From Russula earlei (Eukaryota > Basidiomycota > Agaricomycetes > Russulales > Russulaceae), in NCBI GenBank assembly GCA_025769875.1, contig JAGFNK010000113.1:62001-126000 (forward strand): a stretch of 64,000 nt of DNA. Reading direction: 5' to 3'. Of the stretch, positions 11,151-23,900 are shown piece after piece (position 1 is the first letter of the stretch; each line of letters starts with the position of its first letter). The position numbers and the translations under genes are program-made. Under the pieces are notes generated by a model. The model searched no databases. It was not told the DNA's origin and saw nothing but the letters and a program-made list of their open reading frames with translations.

Positions 11151-12626
11151 TTATTCCTCCCAACGACGGATGGCGACAGGGTGACGAGAAGACTGTCTTG
11201 CAGAGACAAACTGTCGAATGGCTCCTTGAACTGGTCCCTGTGGCCTATAATCCTTTAGGAAAATGGTTTGTAATGCAGGTAAGACTGCTGTGGCCCTTTG
11301 AGCACCAAGCTGTTGCAGGGCATGCCCGAAGTGTATAGCAACATCCTCAGTCAGAAACAGGTTCTTGACGGCGGTGAATGGGTCTAGTAGTTCCAGCCAT
11401 TGGGTACTCTCCACGTCTTTCCAACGTGGTGGTATAGAACGATCATCCATGATGTAAAGGTGATCCAAAACGGACAAGGGGGGCAAGGACGAACGACAGA
11501 CCTGGGCGACGCAGGAAAGCAGCCAATCTGACTCTCTGCACCGGGTTTGTAACCAGAACTGCCCGTGACCAGCGGCCGTTCTTCGGTGGGAAAGAGTGAT
11601 GGTAACGTAATGTCTCGAAAAGTTCACGGTTGCTTGACGGAGTTTCCTGAGCTCCTCTGGGTGACTGATGAACCTGTGAAGTTGGGGGACGTCAAAGATG
11701 AGGTCCATGAAGAATTCTATGTGCAAGTCGTGGAGAAGAGGGGCATCCATGCGAACGAACATGTCCTCTAAGTACTCGCTCACACCTCTGAACCGAAAGT
11801 AAGTGAGAGCGGGGAGAACGGAGGGGGCGAGCGGGGGGGGACGACGGGTTGGGGGGTCTGGGCGAGACTGGGGGGATTGGAAGGAAAGGAAAAGGATTTC
11901 GAGCCTTGCCAAGGCGGAGAGTGAATCGACCATCGACTGGGGTGAAATGTAACCACGATGGGGAATGTCACGAAGGTGAAGCGTGACGAGGTCCTTGGCG
12001 GACGAAACAAGCCTGTGCATCGCCGGGAAGGGAATGCCAAACAACCGAAGTGAGCGCAGAAGCGGAGCCGATCCGCCCAGGAATGAATCGGACAGGGCCG
12101 AAATTTCGCCGCCTTTCGATCCAAGTTGCAGAAACGTCAGCTGGGGGAATGGTTTCTGCATTGCCACCGCGATTCTTTCCCAATGCAGACTTGGGACATT
12201 CCAGAGGTCGAGTTTGAATATGCGATCGAGGTGCTCCTCCGAGACCAAGATGGAAACGATGTTGTCCACACACAGCGCTCGGTTGGACGCGTACCAGCGC
12301 GATTGCGTAATCACGAGTGGCAGGGCAGGAAAACCACCGAACAAGACCGTCCTCGGTCGGTTTCCTCGGTACTCAAGCTGGAGGCCCAGCCGACGTGGCG
12401 ATACAAAGATGAGGTGCCGCCACCTTCGACACACATGGATCAGTGTGTGCCATTCATTTACCGGTGCGTTCCGGTGATTTACATAGAGATCAAATATCTC
12501 AACGAGGACGTTGTCAGGGAGCACCTCGATCGTCACTCGGTCTGCAATGGACCGGTCGGTAGTCGTGGGAGGAAGCAGGCGACGAGGGGATAGTGACTTT
12601 GCGTCGACGTGCTTGTGAAGGCTCAT
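11151..12626 (-). CDS. F-box protein with leucine-rich-repeat-like C-terminus
   Basis: Predicted substrate receptor of an SCF ubiquitin ligase. The first good ATG (12626, MSLHKHVDAKSLSP) gives 491 aa without introns; the frame is open further upstream but without ATG in a better context. The F-box is at about residues 33-75, reading EVLPDNVLVEIFDLYV and then EWHTLIHVCRRWRHLIFVSP. The remainder consists of LRR-like segments (for example HLDRIFKLDLWNVPSLHW and LTFLQLGSKGGEISAL). This F-box style is strongly expanded in Agaricomycetes, and targets cannot be predicted. It sits antisense between the two penta-EF-hand paralogues, and its start is 192 bp from that of the second one. Confidence 0.85.
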   Translation of the reverse strand: MSLHKHVDAKSLSPRRLLPPTTTDRSIADRVTIEVLPDNVLVEIFDLYVNHRNAPVNEWHTLIHVCRRWRHLIFVSPRRLGLQLEYRGNRPRTVLFGGFPALPLVITQSRWYASNRALCVDNIVSILVSEEHLDRIFKLDLWNVPSLHWERIAVAMQKPFPQLTFLQLGSKGGEISALSDSFLGGSAPLLRSLRLFGIPFPAMHRLVSSAKDLVTLHLRDIPHRGYISPQSMVDSLSALARLEILFLSFQSPQSRPDPPTRRPPPLAPSVLPALTYFRFRGVSEYLEDMFVRMDAPLLHDLHIEFFMDLIFDVPQLHRFISHPEELRKLRQATVNFSRHYVTITLSHRRTAAGHGQFWLQTRCRESDWLLSCVAQVCRSSLPPLSVLDHLYIMDDRSIPPRWKDVESTQWLELLDPFTAVKNLFLTEDVAIHFGHALQQLGAQRATAVLPALQTIFLKDYRPQGPVQGAIRQFVSARQSSRHPVAIRRWEE

Positions 12627-12818
12627 CGTGAGTGTGGGCGACGAACAGGTCACCGACGTTTGAACTCCGACCGGCCTTATCAACCACCACAGCCTCGAAT
12701 CCCACATTCCCTGGGATGTGTTTGCTGTGCCGTTCCTCTCTTTATATCTCGTCCTCACCAATGCAAAATCATCCCAATCCAACTCACCCCCCAAGCTCCC
12801 AAGAAACCACCTACCATA
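12627..12818. promoter_or_regulatory. Short divergent promoter between the F-box gene and penta-EF-hand copy 2
   Basis: 192 bp between start codons. A TATA-like tttatatct lies at about 12741-12749, positioned for the plus-strand gene. The size suggests a shared bidirectional promoter. Confidence 0.4.
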
Positions 12819-13938
12819 ATGCTGTCATCGGCCAACGTGAGTCTCCCACCGTCTCTCTTCTTGTGCTAATAATGTATTGGTCATAGTCATACAGCACGCA
12901 ACATCCCGCCTCTGTCCCTCCTCCGCCATATACCCCCACCCCAGGCAGATATCCTGGCGCCACTCCCCCAGGCGGCTTTGCTATTCTGCAAAATCCGGTC
13001 CCACCACCGGGTGCAGATCCCAAGTGAGCTTTGTGACCCATTCTGTGTACCGCGAAAAAGTTCTCTGATTGCACCTAGACTTTGGTCTTGTTTCCTTACG
13101 GTTGATGTGGATCGGTCTGGGAGCATCTCTGTCCACGAATTGCGTAAGTGGTTATGGTCTCTGCGACGCCGCAAACTCACCCAATGGTTACAGAGGGGGC
13201 ATTGATCAACGGGGACTGGACGCGTATGTTTTCATACCAGCTGTCTCCTTTCGGGAGATCACTCATGGCCATCCGTAGACTTCGACTTTGACACCGTGAT
13301 GCTCCTGATGAGCCTCTTTGTAAGCCTCTTGTGAAATTTCTTTAAACCGGGCCTCATGCCCCCGTGTTTTGTCAGGACACACACCGGACTGGAAGCATTG
13401 ATTTCAACGGGGTAAGCACAACGCTCGTTAGTTGCTCCGTCGGAGCTCATGCGGCGCTTCCTAGTTTACCGGTCTTTGGCGATACATTGAGGTGTGTCAT
13501 TCAGCCCACCTCGTGGACGGGTGCAAGTAAATGCTTATGAATCACACAAATGCAGGACTGGCAACACGTGTTTCGACATTTTGACCGCGACCGCTCTGGG
13601 ACCATTGACAGCTCGGAGCTCCAGGACGCACTGAATCAATTTGGCATGAAGCTTTCGGAACACCTACTATCGCTGCTTGTGGCCAAGTTTGGTACGTGTG
13701 CAATGGCGGGCCCTTTCTGGAGACACAAGCGAATTTGTCTGATCGTGTCTATTTTCCAGCGTCTGCGCCTTCCGGTTCCGAGGTGGGCAAGCCGACAATT
13801 ACGTTTGATCGTTTCATGCGCGCATGCGTGTTCGTGAAGCAGTTCAACCAGGGGTTTGAAAATCTCGATACGGACAAGGACGGTTGGGTGCAGCTCAACT
13901 ATATGCAATTCCTCACGTTTATTTTTTCGCTACCTTAA
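12819..13938 (+). CDS. Penta-EF-hand calcium-binding protein, copy 2 with a degenerate EF2
   Basis: Paralogue of the gene at 9556. Nine exons (12819-12836, 12887-13023, 13079-13143, 13194-13223, 13279-13319, 13376-13411, 13465-13491, 13556-13691, 13760-13938) give 222 aa. Exons 3 to 8 have exactly the same lengths as in copy 1 (65, 30, 41, 36, 27, 136 nt). The Pro-rich N-terminus is longer (SYSTQHPASVPPPPYTPTPG). EF1 loop DVDRSGSISVHE and EF3 loop DRDRSGTIDSSE are canonical, and EF5 is DTDKDGWVQLNY. EF2 is DTHRTGSIDFNG, with His at position 3 and Gly instead of Glu at position 12, so it probably no longer binds Ca2+. It ends FLTFIFSLP. Confidence 0.9.
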
Positions 13939-15127
13939 GTCGTCGGGGGCCCAACAGTTGAGGCTTAGAGCCGGGCGTCGATGGTAACGAGAGGAGTTCC
14001 GAGGCGCTATAGATTCATCTTCATCGTCGTCAGAGTTTTATTAGTGTAGAAGTAATTTGACGGATTGCGCTAACCTATCTCTGCTGTTAAGGGCTGTACT
14101 ATGTGTCTATAATCACACTGCATAATACCGTCTCTTCATTCCACATAATATATGTTGTTCCTTAACGAGCACGCACCATTCCCCTTCAAGCTTCGAGTTC
14201 AAATCCCTGTGAATCAAACGGCTTGTGCATATGAGGCATCCATGACAGATGCAAAGCACCCAACTTGCCAGTTTTCCGGCCTACCACTGGGTCCCAGCTC
14301 CGTCACATATCCGAGTCCTCCTTCAAGGAAACATCGGCACGACCAGGGCCTGATGAGTTCGGGTTGAACTCGACTCATGAGCCTCGCTATCGTATGCACT
14401 GCATCCACGATCAATTCAGGTTCATGACCAGCGGCTGCCTTACCCCATCGAGACCGCCTGGCGGGCAACATGATCATGCAGTCCATCGGGAGCAGCAGCA
14501 GCCACACTCAAAGTAGGCGGTGTTTCTGAGTCATTCAGGAAATATGCGCTGACGCGTCCCCGATCACCGACAGGCTCGAGCGGCTCGTTCCTCGCTGCCT
14601 GCCGTCCCTGCGATGACGCGCGGCATTGGTGTTATTGAGGCGGGATCCTCATGAGCCATAGCCGCTGTAGAGCAGGTATTAAACCTGTTCCGGATTGGCC
14701 GCCGTCGACGGGGGTTCGGCCCTATGCTAGTAGTAACCATTCGAATGGTTGAGGCTGCGTGTAGACCATGCACACAACGGCCGTCTTGCAGGTCGGAGGC
14801 AGAACGCAGAACGCTGACCGGGAAAGCCCTCCCGTCGGAGCGTATTTCCTCGATACGATGCACGTCAAACGAGAGTAGGCAGTTGGGACCGTATTCTGGG
14901 TCGATGCATTGCGAATCATACGTGTTCTACTGACCTTTCGATACCCCTGTAACGAAGCAAGCCTGGGCGTTGATATCGTTCAGGAAGCGCCATTGCATGG
15001 CGACGGAGCGCCTCCAGGGGATGTGTCTCCTTGGTACCGCCTAACAGTCCGTTATTTTCTCATACCACAAGGGTCCCAAGCATCAAAGGAGGGAGTGCGA
15101 CTTGTAATCGTGCATAAAGTCGACAAG
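13939..15127. other. Convergent intergenic region, no supported gene
   Basis: 1.2 kb between the penta-EF-hand copy 2 stop and the stop of the APH-fold gene. Open frames on both strands are short and not protein-like. A T-arm-like gagttcaaatcc at about 14190 has no matching tRNA body. Probably 3' UTRs and intergenic DNA. Confidence 0.4.
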
Positions 15128-16718
15128 TTAATGTACTGCTGTCAGATACAACCTAACGATCCCATGGGCTTTCGCAGTCGTCACAGCTTTGTATTGAAGC
15201 TTCGGTAGATATCCTTCGTCCTCCAAAACTCGCAAGGCCAACTTTCCTATCAGAGGAAACCTGGTAGCGAAGATATGCGCGTGCTCGGAACTCGCCTGAC
15301 GTCGTGCGTGTCGTGCCGCAATTCCCTGCAAGATGACAGCGAGCTGGAGAGGTAAAGAGTGTCATGCGTCTACACCTCACTGCGTACGAGATGCCGACAC
15401 ACCCGGAAGAGCATCCAGCTGCGTGCAAAGCCCATCTCCACGATTGGGTATGGACTGCTGTGTGACTTGAGCGTAAGTGCGCTCGAGCTCCGTCAGCGTT
15501 ATCGGTTCTGTGTCGGGCCTGTTCTTATAGCCGATCATTACATCAACGACGTCGGTTGGGTCAATGACCCAGGGTTGAGTCAAGTTCGCCAAGGTCGGCC
15601 AGCTGTAAGCGCGAGTCATCGTAAGTCCACACGGAACGAGAGACAGCCGTACACGCGAACCGGACTACCGAGCGTGCAGAGTTCCCAATCAAGAATGCCA
15701 ATCACGCGGTTCTCCGTCGGGTGAAAGATAAGGTTGTCCAGTTTGTAGTCACCGTGCACAATCCGCACACCGGTCTTGCGCTCGTCAGGTAGGTTTCCCT
15801 CATACCACGCGATGAGCTCTCTCCAACCCGGAATTTCACCCACGGGATTGCCGGTATCGATGTCCTTGACTGCAGCCTGAGCAAGTGAGACCTTGGAGAG
15901 GGACTTGATCTGGCGTGGGAAGTATGGCTTGTAGGACCCATAATCCTCAAGTCCAACATCCTTCGGGTCGAGCGTGGAGAGCGTGCCAAGCGCGCGAACC
16001 GCGGAGAGCCAGCTGTATAACCAAGGCGTCCGTAGGGGGGCTGATCAGACAGGCGTCGGAGAGGTATTGATATCCGGAGAAATCACGCACCACTCTCTCC
16101 GGACCTCCGGCTGCACACCGGGCATGGACATGTCGGTGAAGATACGGCCCTCGAGGAACTCCATGATGTAAAAAGGCGTTCCGATTACACTGCTGTCTTC
16201 ACATAACACGAAAACTTGGGGAACAGGAACTCGCAACTCGGGAAGTGTAGTCGACCGGATGTTGTAACTGTGAATCGCGGCGAGCACGGTGTACTCCCTC
16301 TCAACTTGGTGTGCGGTTTGAGAGACTAGCTTTCCTTCCGGTTTCTTTCGCAGTACAAAACGTGACCCGCTATCGTGAGATTAGAAGCATAACAGGGGAG
16401 AAACCTGGGCAATACCGACAGGGCATCAGATAGGAAATACGTTGGATTTGACTGTCGAGTGGAAAGCAAAAGAATTAGCTGCTAAAGGAGGACGCCATGA
16501 CCAGGCTCCAACCTGTCCATGCTTTGAATGGGTTTGGTCAGCCGGTGAGGGTAATTGTGCGAAATCAAACGGCACACTCTGAACTGCTTGATGGTGACGG
16601 GTACAGTCACGGCGGGTACGCTGTCTGCGAGGTACGCGTTGAGCTTGACTTGGTCAATGCTCGCACGAACTTGGCCGTAATCTTCCTCCGCAGGTCTATG
16701 GGCACTTTGATTGGTCAT
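15128..16718 (-). CDS. APH-fold phosphotransferase-like protein (ACAD10/11 N-terminal type)
   Basis: Member of the aminoglycoside phosphotransferase/choline-kinase fold (PF01636); substrate unknown. Relatives form the kinase-like half of ACAD10/ACAD11. Exons assembled: 16718-16578 (MTNQSAHRPAEEDYG...), a 9-nt microexon 16521-16513 (HGQ), 16451-16420 (SNPTYFLSDA), 16369-16091 (RFVLRKKPEGKL, IMEFLEGRIF), 16012-15661, 15602 to about 15388, and a final exon from about 15333 to 15128. The catalytic loop is RIVHGDYKLDNLIFHPTE and the metal-binding segment is VIGILDWELCTLG. The C-terminus reads LAVILQGIAARHARRQASSE and ends RLYLTAVH. Two apparent 1-nt shifts lie in the exon that starts at 15602, near 15589 and near 15445. 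They are either sequence errors or early decay. Divergent from Mgs1. Confidence 0.8.
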
Positions 16719-16843
16719 TTTTTGGGGGTTACCGACCAAGGACTGAGGTAGAGGTAGCGAGGTAAAGGTGCAGCCGGACCGAACTGGCGGATGCATTTAT
16801 CATCACAACTCGCGTTGGCAGCAGAGCGTTGCTAGAGCGCTCT
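16719..16843. promoter_or_regulatory. 125-bp divergent promoter between the APH-fold gene and Mgs1
   Basis: The two start codons are only 125 bp apart on opposite strands. If Mgs1 has an upstream exon (see that entry), the gap is even smaller or the transcripts overlap. Confidence 0.35.
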
Positions 16844-18706
16844 ATGCAAGGGGAGCACCAGCTGCGACAGGTCGCTCCCTTGGCGGACGTACTTCGTCCA
16901 AAAACCTTGCAAGACGTTATTGGCCAAGCTCACATTACCGGTCCAGATACACCTCTTTTTGGCCCCAATCGCGAGTTCACCGCAGAGAACATTATCTTCT
17001 GGGGTCCACCCGGGTGAGCGTGCACATCTAGTTCCTCTCCTTTCCTGTTCCCAAACTTCTCAGATGCGGCAAGACGACGATAGCGCGAGTTCTCGGTTCA
17101 CGCGCGGACACCATTTTCAGGGAAGTGAGTGCAACAATCACCACCATGAATCAAGTTCGTTCTATATTCGAAGAAGCGGGCGATGAATGGCGTCTGTCTG
17201 GGAGGTTCGTAATCAATCATTCTACACTAGATAATGATGAGCCTCTTGTTCTAGGCGGACTACTGTGTTTCTGGATGAAATCCATCGGTTTACCCGCTCT
17301 CAGCAGGTTTCGATGCCTCGCCCTCCTGCTTTGTCTTTTTGACACATACCTTCAGGACGTTTTCATCCCCTTCATCGAGCAAGGCCTTGTGCAGGTAAGC
17401 AACTCAAAAATTCCGTACAGTAAATAAAGGAATCCACAACAGATCATAGGAGCGACCACAGAGAACCCGTCATTTGAAATGAATCGGTCGTTGCTCGACT
17501 TGTGTCGGTGGGGACGATGAGATCTATGCATTTCCACCTTTGCCTGATGCTACCCCAGGGTTTATGTCCTCGAACGCTTGACCGATGAAGAAATAACCAG
17601 GGTCATTGACAAAGTTGTTGCGCGTATAATGCCACCTGTCCCTAGCGATGATGATACTCCAGTCGTAGGTTTAGTCCTCTGGCTCATATCTCAGCACCTC
17701 ACGTCAACTTGGCTCCTCCCGACCACCTAATTCTCCAACGCAATCCGTAAAGGGTACCAAATCACGATCAATCCCGTACCCCCATCTAAGTCTTCGTATC
17801 ATCAACACCATCGCGTCGCTTTCATGTGGCGACGCGCGTACTGCCCTCTCCCTCCTTGAACTCGTGCTCATATGTGCTCCAACGACGGCCGAGTCTGAGC
17901 TGATCGAATCGCTACGCCGGTCTGTGTCAACATCGTATGATCGCACTGGCGATGCTCGTTACGATCTCATTTCTGCGCTGCACAAGAGCGTGCGCGGCAG
18001 CCAACCTAGCGCGGCACTCTACTGGCTCGCGCGCATGCTCGAGGCCGGCGAAGACCCTGCGTATATCGCCCGGAGGATGGTCGTGTGTGCAAGTGAGGAC
18101 ATCGGGATCGCGGATCGCGGCGCGCTGCCCCTGGCAAGTCCTCCCCTTGCTCTCGCGTTCCCTAGCTCCCACTGAACAACTGGATGGGCTGATGTGCGCG
18201 TCGTGATTGGTGGACGATATGATAGGCCATGGCCACACTGCACACTTGTCAAAATGTGGGCATGCCCGGGTGTCGTGCCTCCCTGGCAGAACTCATTGCG
18301 TACCTCGCAGAGGCGCCCAAGTCGACGCGGGCATATGAAGGATACCACCGCGCTGAAAGACTCGTGAAGCGGGACTCGAATCTGCTCGTCCCCATCGCGA
18401 TGCGCGACATGCCAATGGGGTCAATGGAGACAATCGGGCATGGTGAAGCCTACAAGTCACCATCCTGAATACTTGTATGCTACTGCTTGACCTGCCCATG
18501 AGGTCGCTGATGGAAATGACTCATTTACACGATTTAGGCATCCAGTGACGAACGAGTATCTACCGTCACGCGTGCAAGGGGAAATCATTCTGCGCAGGGA
18601 TGGAGATTTTTCGGACAAGGTGTGGGATGAGGATGCGTTGAGAAGATGGGAAGCGGTAGAGAATGGCGGCCGGGAGTGGTCAGGAAGACACGCTCACGTA
18701 ATCTAA
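16844..18706 (+). CDS. MGS1: Mgs1/WRNIP1-type AAA+ ATPase
   Basis: Replication-stress ATPase of the RarA/Mgs1/WRNIP1 family, acting at stalled forks and with PCNA and polymerase delta. Nine exons (16844-17013, 17064-17204, 17255-17306, 17356-17394, 17443-17507, 17559-17664, 17753-18133, 18226-18474, 18538-18706) give 456 aa if one extra base near 18458 is discounted. Visible motifs are Walker A GPPGCGKTT (split by intron 1), Walker B VFLDEIHRF, sensor 1 GATTENPSFEMN, CGDARTALSLLELVL and the Mgs1 segment ARRMVVCASEDIGIADRGAL. The end reads HPVTNEYLPSRVQGE. Intron 7 begins with GC (CTG/GCAAGT) and intron 6 uses an AAG acceptor. No UBZ zinc finger is seen upstream of the chosen ATG; an unrecognised first exon is possible. 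Confidence 0.88.
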
Positions 18707-18787
18707 TATATTCCGTAATAAAAAATTTCTTTCAACGGCCGACGCGAGCGTTTCCTTCACTTTTTCTTTTCTCACCACCAACAAGCC

Positions 18788-21269
<2,482 letters not shown>

Positions 21270-21772
21270 GTCATTTCCTGCTCTCCCTTCTTTGTGCTCA
21301 CCCACCCTTCATTCACATTACATTATGTCTCCATATGATCTCCTGCTCATTTTTAGAACATCAAAAGTATATCGTCCTACACAGTAACCACCGCTACGCA
21401 CTTTGCATACTTATTGTACTCACGCATAGTCATCACCCCATCGTCACCCCCCCCCACTCAGTAGTACCCCCTGCCTAGGCACGTTCCTCTGCTTTCTATG
21501 TCCATACCAGAGTGGAACATTACTCATGGTCGCAATCAAAGAGAGCTGATCTGATCAGAATCCGCGTAAGCAACAGCGTTGTCTGCGTCCACGTTCCCCA
21601 TGTCAATGCGACTCCTACGGTACGAGCGACGGTGATCACAGTCGTCTCTAACAAATCCCTTCGGGTCTTTGGCCTAACGTGGTTCTGGTGCGTGCGCTTT
21701 TATATATCATTTTGAACGAGACATTACGTGACCCCTTCTTGGCTTGATTTTTACGATAACTCACCAACGCCT
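21270..21772. other. Convergent 3' intergenic region
   Basis: C/T-rich sequence with a C9 run near 21445, between the Hsp70 stop and the MATE stop. It likely holds both 3' UTRs. No gene is supported. Confidence 0.45.
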
Positions 21773-23900
21773 TCATGCGCTCAACTCGGACACCTCGTCC
21801 ATCACCGAATTATTGCGCAACATCCCTTTCCGCACTTCTTGTTCCCAGTCCGTTCCAAGCCACACGACGCCATACTCGCATGTCCCCACGATAAACAACG
21901 CCACCACCTGGCCTGTACGGCAACAACAGCCGGCGACGACACGAGTCAGCGCACACGTAACGTAAGTCACGGGTGAGGGAGGAGGGAGAGGGAGGGAGGC
22001 ACACCCATCCAGAGACCCCGTAGGCCATACCCTGCTTGGAAGGCGAGCGTGATGCCAAGCGGGAGGGCGAGGACGTAATATGCGACTGATGTTGAACGCC
22101 GCGCCCAGATGCTGCCGGCCCTGACCACGCAGGACACCGCCGCACGAGCCAGCGAGGCCGTCGGCGACCTGAAACGAGGCGACGAGTGGCATCACCTGGC
22201 TGACGAGCTGCACGACGGACTCGTCGTTGCTGAACAGATACCCGTAGACCTGCCTTTGTGTTGAGTTGACCCGAATGTGGAGGGGTGGAGAGAGCGAGAC
22301 CCTACGTCTTTTACGGCAAGGAGCGAGAACATAACGATCGTCCCTGTCAGCGCGCTCATTAACGCTGAGAGGTGCCCGGTCAACTTGGCCCCGGCAGCAT
22401 CGCGCCGGCCGAGGGCGTTGCCGACTCGTGTGGACGCGGTGATACCTACGTGGGACAGTTCAAGGGAGAAATGAAGGACCGGTGGAGTAGGCGTGGGGGG
22501 TCAGCTAGGTCATGAATAGGCTGGACGGGAGAGAGAACTGCCATACCGATGCCAAGGGGGATGGTATTCAGAACTTCAAAAGGTAGGGAAAAAGAGAAGC
22601 AAGTGTGAGTGTGGGAAGACACGAGAAAGTCGTGTGAAAGGCGAACTTTGGTCTGTAGTCATGATGATGGACTGCGCGGCGAGCGGGACAGCTCCAAGAC
22701 GAGCGGCTGCCAGTGCGACAATTTCGAAAGCGATCCTGAAAGCAGGGGCGAGATGTCATTGCGTGAGTAAAGTCGCGAAAGGGAAGATACCCTGAAAGGT
22801 AACGGCGCCCACCATTCCGTTGCGAACATCAGAATGCCGGGAAGTGCGAGTTTGAGGAAGGCAGTACAGCTCCGTGCATCTAGAACAGCGCGCAGCTGAA
22901 GACCGCCCCACGTCTGATTTCGTGTGTGGGTCGGGGAGTACGCGGTGTATATGATGAGGAAGAAGAAAGCAAACGAAAAGGTGAACGCGAGCGCGATAGG
23001 TGATCCATAGATGCCGAAGTCGGTGTAATGCACGAAGTAGACGTTGAGCGCGATATTGATGGGTGTAACGAGGATGAGCATGTAGGTGGACGCGTCCATT
23101 ATTCCTGGCACAAAGCGTGGTTTTCATCACATTATCGGCAACAACAGGCTTATCTGTCATACCTTGACATTGCAGGTACTTCTTGAGGCTCTCGAAGCCG
23201 ATATAGCCCGGCGCAGCGAGAAGAAGCACTCGCAAGTACTGTTGGGTGCCGCGACTAAGTTCCTCGTCTTGGCCAAGGGCAATGAGGATCGGCGCCATGT
23301 TTGCCCACGCAATGCCGGTAGGTATGAATAGTAGGCATAGCATTATCAAGCAGCGCTGAAGGTGGATGGAGAGGTCCGTGGAATGCTTCCCTCCGGTGAA
23401 TGCTTGGGAACCTAACGTATCCAGGGCAGTCGAGCCGCCAAGCACAACACACCATCCTGTACGTTGTAAAAAAAGGAAACATGTGGGATCACTTTGTCGT
23501 GATGGAAGGGATTCGGTACTAGCCAGTCACGAACGCCAACATAAGGGAGAAGGCGGCAACGGACAGCTCGGCTGAACCGAGCTGCCCGACGATGACAACG
23601 GAAGCGGTTTGAATGGAATTCTGAAGGATGTAGGAGAAGATGACTGGAAGGGATGATGACGATGTAAGTGGTGATGATGTTTGCTAAACGATGACGAGAG
23701 GACAAACCGGGGATGGAATCCCTCAGCAGGTTCGCAACCTCGCGCAAGCCATGCAGCCGGTGCGCAGCTGCTGCTTCAAGCAAGCGATCACGAGAAGAAC
23801 TACGATCATGCACATCGACGAGCACCCTGTCGGATTGCATGGCCTCAGATGACGAGCTCGAGCTTGACCACGCTGGGAGGAGGGAACTTGTCTCATCCAT
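21773..23900 (-). CDS. MATE-family multidrug/toxin efflux transporter
   Basis: Twelve-helix MatE antiporter at a membrane (plasma membrane or vacuole not decidable), exporting cationic organics in exchange for H+ or Na+. Start ATG at 23900 ([19 protein letters not shown]), with a hydrophilic cytosolic N-terminus. Transmembrane stretches include [76 protein letters not shown] and [18 protein letters not shown]. Family segments are [37 protein letters not shown] and [17 protein letters not shown]. About eight exons. One shift near 22083 (AFNIS then [13 protein letters not shown]) breaks the frame, and the intron near 23525 needs a GC donor or another indel. Stop near 21773. Family call is firm; exon detail is approximate. 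Confidence 0.85.

Noticed and set aside
14185..14215. tRNA-like T-arm gagttcaaatcc
   Set aside because: No acceptor stem, D-arm A box or anticodon arm can be folded around it.
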